A stretch of DNA of 64,000 nt from G963663315 sp965204925 (GCA_965204925.1 OZ242021.1:558001-622000), one strand, 5' to 3'; counted from the stretch's first letter, positions 43,223 through 53,050 are shown. Numbers and translations: made by a program. The notes: generated by a model from the letters alone, not told the origin.

Positions 43223-44377
43223 TTACCCGGATACTGGTCCGGAAGCAGCCCTGCCGTAACCGATCAGATACGGATCTGCCGCGACCTGCCTCGCTGACTC
43301 ATAGACAATATCAAACTGGCCGTCACGGTTTGCGCGTCCTATTCTGGACCACAAAGCCGTGTGACCACTCTTCGCATCCATCGAAACTTTCCCCTGCGGA
43401 GCCGTGTATTCCGTTTCCATGACCATTTTTCTCAAAACGTCGGTGTCCATTGTGCCGGCCTCGTCCAGCGCTTTTGCGAAAAGATGCACCTGAAAATAGG
43501 AGGCTTCCGCACAAACATTGGTCGGCTCGTCATCACCAAAATGTTTCTTGTACTTTCTTACGAACTCGGAATTCGCCTTGCCCTTTACCCCCTGGAAGTA
43601 GCTGGCGGCGGTCAGGTGGCGCTCACCGACGTCATAACCCATCTCCCGGATCTCCGTTTCTGTGGTCGTCAGACTGGCGATCGGCATCGTCTGCGGATCA
43701 AGGCAGGAGTTCGCGTAGGCCTGGTACAGGTAAGTGGTTGTATCGCCGACCACTGTGGAGAAAATGATGTCGGGACAGCATTTTTTTATCTCGCTGATGA
43801 TCGGATTGAATTCGCTCTGGCCGGCGCGCAGACTGACATAAGACTCACCCACCACCGAGCCGCCGTTATGGCCGAGAAACTCTTTCATCAGACGATTCAG
43901 TTCGCGGGGATAAATATAGTCGGAGCCGACGAAATAGAATCGGCTGCCATAGCGCTTCATCAGATAGCTGCACAACACGACCACAGTCTGGTTCGGAGCC
44001 GACCCGGTATAAACGATGTTGGGGGAAAACTCGAAACCTTCGTACAGCGTCGGGTACCACAACAATCCATTGAGACGTTCCACGACCGGCAAAACAGACT
44101 TGCGGCTGCTGGAGGTATAACACCCGAAAATGGTATTGACTCCATCCTTGATCATCAACTGTTTGGCGTAACGGCAAAACGCCGTGGTATCCGACATAGG
44201 GTTGTAGGCTACCGGCTTGAGCGGGCGTCCCCGGATTCCTCCGGCGTCATTGATCTCTTCTATGGCAAGCATCGTCCCGGCTAATTGGGTTTTCTCGATC
44301 GCCGCGGTAGTCCCCGTCACAGAAAACAGAACACCGACCCGCCAGGGCGCACATGTCTTTGTTTCATTCAACCCCAT
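43223..44377 (-). CDS. amiC: AmiC-like amide sensor (cytoplasmic solute-binding fold)
   Basis: 384 residues, same fold as UrtA but with no signal peptide, so it stays in the cytoplasm as AmiC does. Features: WRVGVLFSVTGTTAAIEKTQLAG, GCYTSSSRKSVLPVVERLNGLLWYP and SDYIYPRELN. The frame is open to 44422, but ATG 44377 (MGLNETKTCAPWRVG) has a consensus AGGAG 7 nt upstream and gives the AmiC length. First gene of the amiC-amiR-urt-ure unit; it should bind AmiR and release it on ligand binding. Ligand (acetamide-like, urea or formamide) not predictable. Confidence 0.9.
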   Translation of the reverse strand: MGLNETKTCAPWRVGVLFSVTGTTAAIEKTQLAGTMLAIEEINDAGGIRGRPLKPVAYNPMSDTTAFCRYAKQLMIKDGVNTIFGCYTSSSRKSVLPVVERLNGLLWYPTLYEGFEFSPNIVYTGSAPNQTVVVLCSYLMKRYGSRFYFVGSDYIYPRELNRLMKEFLGHNGGSVVGESYVSLRAGQSEFNPIISEIKKCCPDIIFSTVVGDTTTYLYQAYANSCLDPQTMPIASLTTTETEIREMGYDVGERHLTAASYFQGVKGKANSEFVRKYKKHFGDDEPTNVCAEASYFQVHLFAKALDEAGTMDTDVLRKMVMETEYTAPQGKVSMDAKSGHTALWSRIGRANRDGQFDIVYESARQVAADPYLIGYGRAASGPVSG

Positions 44378-44628
44378 AACGGTTCTCCTGACCTGCGTTT
44401 CAAACCCTGGGCAACATACCATAAAGACGAGACAACAGATTCCGGGACTTTCTTGCTTTCAGGTTTTCCGTCTGACTCTCTGCCACCTGCAACCGCAAAT
44501 ATCTGACCCGGACATTTCACAAGGCCGGCAAGGTCTCCAGTTTCGATATGATTCCGTCAGTTAAAATAAAAATCGAAGAAAACCCTGTCGTGACACAATG
44601 TTACCCGAATTCCATCCGTTTTTCATCT

Positions 44629-47600
44629 TTAGCGCCGCGCTACCCCAGCATTACCACCCTGAGCCAACGTCTCACGCCCTTTCTTTGACTTCCGCAGGTT
44701 TCTCGTATAGCCGCAGTCTGGGAAGTTCGAGCAGCCGAGGAAGCGGCCGTATTTCCCCATCCTCTCGTTCAACCAACCGTCGCAGACCGGACAGGCCTCG
44801 ATTGACCCGCCGCAGTCGTGGCAGCGGAAGGCCTCCCCGGCCCTGACGGGAAGGCCGTTCCCACAGAGCGGGGGCAGGAACGCGCCGTGTGCTCGCACAG
44901 CGGAAAATTCGAGCAGCCGTAGAAGACGCCTCCCCCGCGGGCGTTTTCCCGGCGCTCCAACCGTCCGCCAGCGCATCGCGGACAGGACACGTCCTTCTCC
45001 GGCGGACGCCCGAACATCTCGACGTCGTATCCGCCGTCGATCAACTCCGTCACGAATTCGGACGGCGGCCCGCCGTCGGCAAGCAGATAGGCCTGCCGTC
45101 GCGCCCGGGTGATGGCAACATAGAGCAGGCGCCGCTCCTCGGCGTTCGGATGGGCCTCGGACGCCGCCAGCACCAGATCGAACAGCGGGTCGTCGGCGAT
45201 CTCGGCGGGGAACCCGTGCTTCCCGGAACACAGTCCGAGGACCACCGCATAGTCGGCCTCAAGTCCCTTGGAGCGGTGCACGGTCATCCAGGTGAAGCGG
45301 AGGCCCGGATACTGTTTCGGCAGCACTTCCAGGTTGCGGGGCCGCAGATGCCGGTAGCGGCCCAGCAGCAGCACCTCCGACGCGCCGTCGTGGCGGCGGG
45401 CGTCCTCCGCGACCCGGTCGAGCGCCTCCTTCAGAAGCGGGAGTTCCTGCCCGCTGGGCAGTCCGACGAATACCGCGGGCCTGTCCGCCTTGCGCGTCGT
45501 GCGGACGGTCTTGCGGATTTGCGCCGGGTTGCGCAGCACGAAATCGGTAGCAACGGCGGCAATGCGGTCGGCGCAGCGGAACGTGGTGGCAAGATCGAGG
45601 CGCTCGAACGCGCCGAAATGGTCCCCGAACTCCCGCATCACCGCGATGTCCGAGCCGCCGAACCGGTAGATCGCCTGCCAGTCGTCGCCGACGACGAACA
45701 GTTGCGCCCCGGCCGCGCTGTCGAGCAGCGCCTTCAGCAGCCGCGCGCGGGACGGCGAGATGTCCTGGAACTCGTCGACCAGGATGTATCCGAACGGGCT
45801 CCGGTAACGTCCTTCCTCCACGAGATCGGTCGCCCGGCTGATCATGTCGTGAAAGTCGATTTCGCCTGCGCTGGCGAGCGCTTCCTCGTAGCGCTCGAAG
45901 ATCGGCCGGAACACTGCCAGAAACGCCTGCGCCCGCTTCCTGTCCCGGTGAGCGTCGGCGCGCCTGGCGACTTCCTCGAATGACAACCGGCTGCCCTTGA
46001 AGTGCTGCAGGAAGGTCGCCACCAGCCGCGTGAACGGACCGATCCGGCCCTGCTGGTCGAGAGCGGCGAATATTTCCTCGCGCGGGACCGGCGAGAGAGT
46101 CACCCCGTGGGCCTCAAGCTTCTCCGTCAGATTTCGCAGCAGCCTGCCGTCGGCCTGTTCGTGGCTGAAGGTTTCGATCAGGACAGTGCCATGCCCGGCA
46201 TGGACGCCGCGCTTCCATTCCATATCCCGCCAATATTCGCCCCGGTCGACGAAAGACGCCGTGTTCCCTGCGGCGTCGATCCCGAAGTGTTCGATATAGA
46301 CGCCGTGGTCGGGAAGACGAAAGTCGGGCTTGTACTGGCGCTTCTCCGAGGTCGCCAAGTCGTGCTCGTAGGGAGCTTCGTATTCGTAGGTGACGCCGCG
46401 GAGGTAGAGAAAGTTGGCAATCTCGCATTCCTCGAAGCTGCGGACCACCTCGCCCTTCAGCGTGCGGATGTCGAACTTCCGGATATAGTCGTGGTACTCG
46501 CCCCAGTTTCTGAACTCCTGCTGGCTCTTGTACGGCGCGAATCCCTCTTGGAACCATTCATACACCATGGCGGACAGTTCGGGGTCGGCGAACAGATCGG
46601 CGAAGATGTCCTTGAACCGGTCGAACAGCGCCCGGTCGTTCTCCGCCGTCGCGGCCAGCGCCGGGCGCTTGCCTTCGGCTTCGCCGACGATCGCCATGCC
46701 GAGACTATGGAAGGTGCGCACCGTCACCTCGCGCGCAGTTGCGGCGCCGAGGCGTGCCTCCATCCGCTCTTCCATCTCCCTGCGGGCGTCGCGCGCGAAG
46801 GCGAGCAGCAGCAGTTCGGACGGCTTGCGGTACCCCTTTCGGACGAGCCACGCCGTCTTGGCCACGATGACCGATGTCTTGCCGCTGCCGGCAGCGGCGA
46901 CCACGAGGTTGCGGCACTCGTCGATGACGACCGCCCGGCGTTGCTCTTCGGTGAGCGGGCGGGCCTCGACCCGGTCGAAGAACGCGCGCGAACGGACCAA
47001 CTCGTTTGCGACGAACGCCTCATTGGCCTTCACTCTGGCATCGCCTGGCGCTTCCAGAAACTCCAGGAGGTCCCGTAGCATCCGGATCTCCGGGACATCC
47101 GACAGCACTTCCGGCCACCGCCCCGCGACCCCGCTGGCTACCGTTCTCGCCTCGGTCTCAAGGTCGCGAAATGCGTCGTCGGTAAGGTATCTGGCTGGAT
47201 CGGCCAATGCCGTCAGCCGGTCATGCGCGGAGCGGAGCGTTTCCAGTTGCGGCGCGAGCGTACGGCGCCACCAGCCGCATCTCGCAGTTTCAAGTGCACC
47301 GGCAAAGGCGTTTGCATCCGTTCGGGGCAAGCCCGAAACATGCACACTCCCTGCGGTATGGCGGACCCGAACGCTGGAACAGAGCCGTCCGTGCGCTACA
47401 TCGACCGCTTCTACGTCGCCCAACGATATGTCGGCGCGGCGTGAACCGAACAATAGCCGGACTGCTTCAGCGTTCACCGATGCCGCCTTGGCATGGCGCG
47501 GATGCAGGATCGCGAACAGGACTCTGGCCAGGCCCGTCCGCTTGGCCTCAAACAAAGCGCCGGCAGCAAAACTCGGTCGATGCGTGGATCGCCCGGCGTG

Positions 47601-47705
47601 TAATGATTTCGCCTCAAGCAATGCCTGTCTCCGTCCCGTTCGAAGCAACATGCAGTCGCCGGGCGCGAGCGGCTGGCACAGCGCCCGGCTGCGGTCGATT
47701 ATCAT
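44629..47705 (-). CDS. UvrD-family helicase with embedded nuclease and zinc-ribbon tail, 3' frameshift
   Basis: Superfamily I helicase resembling helicase IV. Walker A VVAAAGSGKT, Walker B LVDEFQDISP, motif III GDDWQAIYRFGG, motif V TVHRSKGLEADY, motif VI LLYVAITRARR. An inserted PD-(D/E)XK-like segment (YKPDFRLPDHGVYIEHFGI) lies between the helicase halves. Two topoisomerase-type C4 zinc ribbons close the protein: CPRCAGG...CSNFPLC and CPVCDGW...CSNFPDC. Near 44878-44890 the frame shifts: the first frame runs to 44769 as nonsense, while the second ribbon is in another frame ending at 44629. The start is uncertain (47705, 47651 or the open frame to 47780). The gene looks much richer in G+C than its surroundings, suggesting recent transfer. 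Confidence 0.82.
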
Positions 47706-47900
47706 GCTTGTGGCGGCGAAGCATCCAGCGTCGGATCGTTGGCGGCGTGAGGTGACGCAGGGTGTGAACGCACCCTGCATCGGCGGCTACCAACATACGG
47801 TGAACCTGCTCTTTGTTCGTACGGCAATGGGTAGCTGTCGCCTCCGGCTGAAGGAAAACACCTTCCGAGTACTTTTCATGAGCACTTTAGAAATCGCCCA

Positions 47901-48371
47901 TCATGACCTTATCTTTCGATGTTGAGCCCATTTCGCGGCAAGTGTTCTGTGCTTTTTCAGGTAGTCATCAAGTGCACTCTGCCAGTCATCACTCCCAAAG
48001 GTCAGGATGACGGTATAGGCCTCATCGCTGATCTGATAGCATGCTTTAGGGCTGTTCACGGGTCGCACAGGATTATCTGGGTTGTAGCGTACAATACCCG
48101 CTTCTACGAACTGGTGCATTGTCTGGCGACGGAAGGTTTCACGCGTGTTGGGGGCATATGTCCGGCCATAATATTCACGCGTAAAATCCATGATGGGTGT
48201 AATACTCATCAGTGGTCTGTGTAACGCTTTCCATGACCCATCCGGCTTGAGATCAATTAGTGCCAGCAATGTGAGGGCCGAACGCTCGTTGAGTTGTCCA
48301 CGTGGCATGCCGAATGCTTCCAGGATTGCTTTCGCATCATCAATATTTTGCTGGGCAAGCAGTGGGTTTTT
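47901..48371 (-). pseudogene. BsuBI/PstI-type restriction endonuclease, N-terminal fragment
   Basis: The frame encodes the winged-helix N-terminal domain of the BsuBI/PstI restriction endonuclease family: AKAILEAFGMPRGQLNERSALTLLAL, then MDFTREYYGRTYAPNTRETFRRQT and NSPKACYQISDEAY. It stops at 47901, where family members continue into the catalytic domain, which is missing. The first ATG in frame is at 48308, but homology extends upstream to a run of seven A on the coding strand (48373-48367 on the minus strand), where the frame meets the methyltransferase; one extra A would fuse them as MTNKKNPLLAQQN. No catalytic residues remain, so restriction activity is not expected. Confidence 0.8.
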
Positions 48372-49522
48372 TTATTCGTCATGTGGGAAAGCTCCGTCTC
48401 AATCATGTAGTCAATCATTTGTTGGGAAAGTGTGGCGTTCCATGCTTTAGACCCCAATCGCTCCAAAACCATCCGGGCCGGGTAGTTTAGCGACCGAAGG
48501 TCGGCTGCATTGACTTGTGTATGTCCGTTGAACTGCCGGAAATAACGATCCACGAGGCTACTGTTCAGATAAAGGGACAGGCCGTACGCCAGTGCTGGTG
48601 ACAACCCTCTTTGCCTTGTGTGAAAGACATTGAGATGATTTTCAAACCCTATCCACTGGCCGGGCAGGTTCGATTCATAGACCCGCGACACTCCCTTGAT
48701 AGCATGCAGAATGATGTTCTCTTGCAAGACATTGTCACTTCTGAAGGCATGATGGCGGGTTTCGAAAATGTGGATGCGGCGCAAGCACATAAAGGCAAAG
48801 AATTGTTCGCGGAAAGGTTTGAAGTACAGCCCGTTGCAAAAGGAACGGGGGACGATAGCGACCAATTCACCGCCTGGGCGCAGACGTTTCGCAGCCAGAA
48901 ACAGAAAGGCGGTATAGAGATTCGACGTTTCAATTCCGGCGTTGCGCAATGCCAATCGGTGGATGGAGGAGGAATGAATCTTCTTATAAGGTGGATTCAT
49001 CAAGACATGGGTAAAGCCGTTCTCCATATCACGGACCGGATGAAATATATCCGGTTGCACTACCCATTTCGGATCAAGAATAAAATCCTCCGTCCACAAT
49101 TCAGTGTGGGCATTGATCTGTGCATTACGACATTGTTCTTTTGCTTCGCCCAGGGTGTTGTGTAGATAGGTGATCAGAACTGGCTCAATCTCATAGGCCG
49201 TTAATGTGACTGCCCGGGGTTTTCTGGGTTCTAGGCTGATCCGCTCAACGAATGCCGCCGTGAGGGAGCCCACTCCGGCCCCCGGGTCCAGCAGATGGAT
49301 ATCAGCCGAGACATCCTCAAACAAACTGGCCATAAACCTTGCAATCGGAGTTGGAGTCATGAATTGGCCGAGGTCGGAGCGTCTGCGCGGATCAAGCTTG
49401 ATCGCGGCGTCTGCACGATAAAATTCCGACATCTCGGCAAAAGCGGGTTGGGGTTGGCTCATTTGGCCTTGTGCTGCCTCGGTGGGGGTGGTATGTGAAC
49501 TGCTACTGTCAGCATAACTCAT
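48257..49522 (-). CDS. BsuBI/PstI-type adenine DNA methyltransferase
   Basis: N6-adenine methyltransferase of the gamma type: SAM motif LLDPGAGVGSLTAAF, motif IV MNPPYKK, and the preceding RRSDLGQFMTPTPIARFMASLF segment typical of the BsuBI/PstI group. The frame is open to 49576; ATG 49522 (MSYADSS) is a plausible start, with shorter ones possible. Homologous sequence ends about at ETELSH; the last roughly 45 residues (THCLPSKILMMRK...) overlap the endonuclease fragment in the wrong frame after the A7 run. Catalytic parts are complete, so it may persist as an orphan methylase. Confidence 0.82.
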   Translation of the reverse strand: MSYADSSSSHTTPTEAAQGQMSQPQPAFAEMSEFYRADAAIKLDPRRRSDLGQFMTPTPIARFMASLFEDVSADIHLLDPGAGVGSLTAAFVERISLEPRKPRAVTLTAYEIEPVLITYLHNTLGEAKEQCRNAQINAHTELWTEDFILDPKWVVQPDIFHPVRDMENGFTHVLMNPPYKKIHSSSIHRLALRNAGIETSNLYTAFLFLAAKRLRPGGELVAIVPRSFCNGLYFKPFREQFFAFMCLRRIHIFETRHHAFRSDNVLQENIILHAIKGVSRVYESNLPGQWIGFENHLNVFHTRQRGLSPALAYGLSLYLNSSLVDRYFRQFNGHTQVNAADLRSLNYPARMVLERLGSKAWNATLSQQMIDYMIETELSHMTNKKTHCLPSKILMMRKQSWKHSACHVDNSTSVRPSHCWH

Positions 49523-49923
49523 TCGCTGATGCCCGCGCCATAGGCCACGAGAGGATGATTTTCCGGGTGATAGCATCTCCTACTCGTCATGCTCGTTTCG
49601 AGATGATGAGCGAACATGATAACACAATCCGCATTCCGGGGAGCAGGGCTGACTGGGGTCAGGTCTTATGGACGCGATTTCTTATGTCTAACATCAAAGA
49701 GCTTTTCGTTAGGGTTCCTATTGGGAGATGGTCAAGCCCGATTTCGGGTTATTAATCACTGCCTTTTCGTAGATCAGCACTGCAATAATAATCAGGAAAT
49801 TGACATGGAGATCGGTAAGAAATAGTATGGCTTGGACGGTCCCAGTGGAACTGCCATTTCTCGAATCTGGTCTCCCATGATCTTGATACTATGAACGGAT
49901 AAGGTTCCGAGGACACAGGTATC
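49523..49923. other. 400-bp intergenic stretch without a recognisable gene
   Basis: Divergent spacer between the methyltransferase and the GIY-YIG-like remnant, so both promoters should lie here. Around 49650-49670 there is GACTGGGGTCAGGTCTTATG, a phrase that in many Gammaproteobacteria precedes REP-associated Y1 transposase genes; no transposase is encoded here. Nothing else was recognised. Confidence 0.4.
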
Positions 49924-50316
49924 ATGTTGCACCCGAAATCATTGAAATCGGTCGCTGGTTTGCAGACTCTCGGCTTTGAGGGTTTCGTGCCTGTTTCCCG
50001 GTTGCGCCACCGACGCGATGATGTTCCCAATGTGCCGGGGGTCTACCTGGTCGTGAGCCACCCCGGGTCAACGCCGGCATTCTTGGCCGTGGGGACTGGC
50101 GGCCACTTCAAGGGGAAGAACCCGAACGAACCGATCATACGGTTGCAGGAGGAGTGGGTCGAAGGGGCGATCATCCTGTACATCTTTGGGGTACCGCAGC
50201 CACATTCACGGCCGGAATGCGAGAGACCGGGAAAGTGGCAGCAAGAGTCTCACTCACGATATTGTTCTCTTGATTCCTGCCAATCCGTACATCGTGACGT
50301 ATCCCTGTACTCTTAA
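49924..50316 (+). pseudogene. Degenerate GIY-YIG-like protein
   Basis: The start of this 130-codon frame (GFEGFVPVSRL; VPNVPGVYLVV; GTGGHFKGKNPNEPIIRLQEEWVEGAIILYI) resembles a small GIY-YIG-type family in which PGVYLV supplies the first motif and VLYIG the second. Immediately after ILYI the expected GKA continuation is replaced by FGVPQPHSRPECERPG and the frame loses resemblance, consistent with a frameshift or deletion near 50185. The downstream frame (50186-50377) is not recognisably the missing part. Probably a remnant in the defence-gene island. Confidence 0.5.
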
Positions 50317-50343
50317 TCCCGCAATTGAAATCCGTAACAGAAT

Positions 50344-51309
50344 TTACGGATCGGACGTAGCCGCCCGTACTTCATAACCGGATTCTTCCGGCTCGTCATC
50401 CAGTATTTTCGGTGGAAAGCCCGGCGCGGTGACCCTGATTCCGGTGGCGTCTTCAAGACGCCGGATGATATTGGGAGAGAGTTCCCGGGCGCCGTACCGC
50501 GCCTCGCCATCGGCAAAAATATCGACCAGCAACGGCGCCATTTCCAGGGGAATATTTTTGCGTTTGGCGATGTCATTGAACAACCCGATATCCTTGCACA
50601 CCAGCCCCATCGTAAAACTGATGTCCCTGCTGCCGTTCAGGATGACCCGGCTTTCGGTTTCATGGACGAAAGAATTTCCGGAAGAAATACGGATCGCCTC
50701 ATAAGTGGTGTTCAGGTCCATTCCCGCCGCTCTCGCCGTAACCAGGGCCTCGCAAAGCGACAGCAGATTGGCGGTCGCCAGATAATTGGTCACCACTTTC
50801 AGGATTGACGCCGAGCCGAGCGCCCCGGTATGCAGGATGCGTCTCCCCATCGCCGTCAACAAAGGCAGCATGCGTTCGAATGTCGCGCGTTCACAACCTG
50901 CGAATATCGAAATATTGCCGGTTGCCGCGCGATGACAGCCCCCTGAAACCGGGCAATCCACCGCTTGCGCGCCGAGCGCCCTGACCCGCGCACCCAACCG
51001 GCATACCTCGGATTCATCCGTGGTGCTCATTTCCGCCCAGATCTTGCCCTTGCCGAGACCCTGCAAGGCGCCGTCATGCGCCTCCATGACTTCAGCGCTG
51101 GCTTGCGGGCTGGGCAGGCAGGTAATCAGAATATCCGTGCTTGCGGCCATCTGCCGCGGGCTTTCACCCCATTTGGCGCCGTCATCAAGAAATCGCTGCG
51201 CCGCGTTTTCGTCCAGGTCCCGAACTGTCAGGTCGAAGCCGTTTCTCAATAAACTGCCCGCCAGTTTGCCGCCGACATTGCCAAGACCGATAAAACCGAT
51301 TTTCGTCAT
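50344..51309 (-). CDS. Beta-hydroxyacid dehydrogenase (3-hydroxyisobutyrate/tartronate semialdehyde reductase family)
   Basis: NAD(P)-dependent dehydrogenase of 321 residues. Rossmann motif GFIGLGNVG at 5-13, the substrate-binding DCPVSGG segment, and the catalytic Lys in SILKVVTNYL. A roughly 30-residue C-terminal extension beyond the family core ends in EESGYEVRAATSDP. The specific substrate is not evident. It starts divergently from nothing obvious and follows the ankyrin-ATPase gene by about 160 bp on the same strand. Confidence 0.9.
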   Translation of the reverse strand: MTKIGFIGLGNVGGKLAGSLLRNGFDLTVRDLDENAAQRFLDDGAKWGESPRQMAASTDILITCLPSPQASAEVMEAHDGALQGLGKGKIWAEMSTTDESEVCRLGARVRALGAQAVDCPVSGGCHRAATGNISIFAGCERATFERMLPLLTAMGRRILHTGALGSASILKVVTNYLATANLLSLCEALVTARAAGMDLNTTYEAIRISSGNSFVHETESRVILNGSRDISFTMGLVCKDIGLFNDIAKRKNIPLEMAPLLVDIFADGEARYGARELSPNIIRRLEDATGIRVTAPGFPPKILDDEPEESGYEVRAATSDP

Positions 51310-51469
51310 GATGATTTCCCGTTGGAGTTGCGCCTGCCTGACTTTCAGGCAGGTCGATTAGCGGGCGGATTGTAAAACAAAAGAGTTGCGTCGGCGCTTT
51401 TGAGCCTTGTTTACAAAGACAGCGAACAACACGGTTCGCCGGCAGCCGCCGGTTGATGTCCGCTTCCCT

Positions 51470-53050
51470 CTACGACTTGTTGTCCGGTTCCGGCGGCCGG
51501 ACTCGATCCAGCAGCGTCACCAACCGTTCATCACCCGATGCGACGGCATGATCCCGGGCAGTCTGGCCCGTATTGTCTGCATGCCTCATTGTCCTTAACG
51601 CCGCCGGCAACCGACCCTCTGCCCGCGCCAGATGCTCAACCAGAGACGCCATGCCCAGCTCAACCGCCAAAATCAACGGCGTGCGTCCGCGCATATCCGT
51701 AGCCTGAAGCAACCTCCCCTGTTCCCCGCCGCCCCGACACAGGTCAAGCGCATCATCCAAATAATCCGGCTCGTTATCCAATACCGCTTCATGTAGCGGA
51801 CTCGGTGGAACAGTAGCCCTGGCAGCGATATAGCCCGCCAGTGATGGAATCGGGCAGGCAAATTTGTCTCTGCCGGTCTTCTGCACAATACCGGCATGCA
51901 ACATCGCATCAAAAACCTGCCCGGCTGTCATCCCGTCAGGCAGGGAGCTGCGACCCAAATCATTGGGGGTACGGTTTCGATGCGCTCCGGCAATCAAATC
52001 AATAATCCGATCGTCCGGTATCGGTGGTATCCGTCTCATCTCTTCAAGAACCTTCGATACCAGAACGTACCGGTTGCGCAAGGCGCCTTGCATACGTTGT
52101 GTATAATAGGTGAAACGCAGTTGCTGCGCATATGTGCGAACCGTATCCGGATTCACGGCCTGTGGCCGCCAGTCCTTGGCCCGGATTTCTTCGCATAACG
52201 CGATCAGGAAATTGCGGCAGTGCATCGGCCAACCCTGACTGTCCCGACGCAACGCGGCGCCCCAGCGTTCAAGGGTGGACGCTTGCGGTCGCGCCGAGGA
52301 TAGATGCTGTTCAACGAAACGGGTTATCAGCTCATCCATTTCATCATCGCTGAATGCGGATAGCATCAGCTCCGACCCCGTGGCAAGGCGTGTCAGACCG
52401 GCATCTTGTAACAAGTCGGAGCTGTTAGCGAGACCGCCGTAGACTGGAAACATCGGCGCTCCGTGCTGGCCGTTATGGAGCAATCTCAGATTATCGGTCA
52501 GGTGTTCTCGTGCCTGATCCCGGATATTGCCCGCAAGGACGGTTTGTATCTCGTCAAACAACAGAATGACCGGAACCGGAGGCTTGCCGGAGGATTCCGG
52601 AGATTCGGCCTTGATTTCAACACTGGCCATACCAGCCATGCCGACCGATATCGAGCGGATGTACTTGCCCAGAATCTGTGCAAAGCCCGGAACCTGCCCC
52701 ACCCGGGATACGACCGCCTTCAGGAAGTCCGAAATGGGCAATTTGAGCGCTCCGGGATCAAGCGATACCGCGACCGCCTGTCCTTTCCCGCCCGACGACC
52801 AATCTTCTGCGATCTTCCCGAGCAGGGCCGACTTTCCGGCGCCCGGCGCCCCCTGAATGACTGTGGTCAGATCAATACCCGGGGCTACCTCATTCTGACG
52901 CTCAACGAGCAGATCAAGCCGGTCCCGAATCAGCCCCAGTTCTGCTTTCCGTCCGACAAAGATACTGGCGCGCCCGCGGTCCCCCATCACGGTCAGCTTG
53001 TGCAACGCTGTACGCTGTTCCTCATTCAGTTGCCTGCCGTTATCTGCCAT
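51470..53050 (-). CDS. ATPase with C-terminal ankyrin-like repeats
   Basis: 526 residues. The N-terminal AAA/Orc1-Cdc6-like ATPase has FVGRKAELGLI (a typical N-terminal box), Walker A GAPGAGKS at 67-74 and Walker B VILLFDEIQTV near 170; VYGGLANSS takes the sensor-1 place. A winged-helix-like middle (TAGQVFDAMLHAGIVQKTG) is followed by SPLHEAVLDNEPDYLDDAL, MRGRTPLILAVELGMASLVEHL and NTGQTARDHAVASGDERLVTLL, three ankyrin-type repeats. Nucleotide switch plus repeat sensor is the architecture of STAND-like signalling ATPases, some antiviral; no effector domain is visible. No partner gene adjoins it. Confidence 0.78.
   Translation of the reverse strand: MADNGRQLNEEQRTALHKLTVMGDRGRASIFVGRKAELGLIRDRLDLLVERQNEVAPGIDLTTVIQGAPGAGKSALLGKIAEDWSSGGKGQAVAVSLDPGALKLPISDFLKAVVSRVGQVPGFAQILGKYIRSISVGMAGMASVEIKAESPESSGKPPVPVILLFDEIQTVLAGNIRDQAREHLTDNLRLLHNGQHGAPMFPVYGGLANSSDLLQDAGLTRLATGSELMLSAFSDDEMDELITRFVEQHLSSARPQASTLERWGAALRRDSQGWPMHCRNFLIALCEEIRAKDWRPQAVNPDTVRTYAQQLRFTYYTQRMQGALRNRYVLVSKVLEEMRRIPPIPDDRIIDLIAGAHRNRTPNDLGRSSLPDGMTAGQVFDAMLHAGIVQKTGRDKFACPIPSLAGYIAARATVPPSPLHEAVLDNEPDYLDDALDLCRGGGEQGRLLQATDMRGRTPLILAVELGMASLVEHLARAEGRLPAALRTMRHADNTGQTARDHAVASGDERLVTLLDRVRPPEPDNKS

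Noticed and set aside
46528..47925. 465-codon plus-strand frame opposite the helicase
   Set aside because: Ser/Arg/Ala-rich translation typical of an antisense frame in G+C-rich DNA; the minus strand carries all helicase motifs.
50186..50377. Plus-strand frame following the GIY-YIG-like remnant as its missing C-terminus
   Set aside because: The encoded residues do not resemble the expected continuation of the family.
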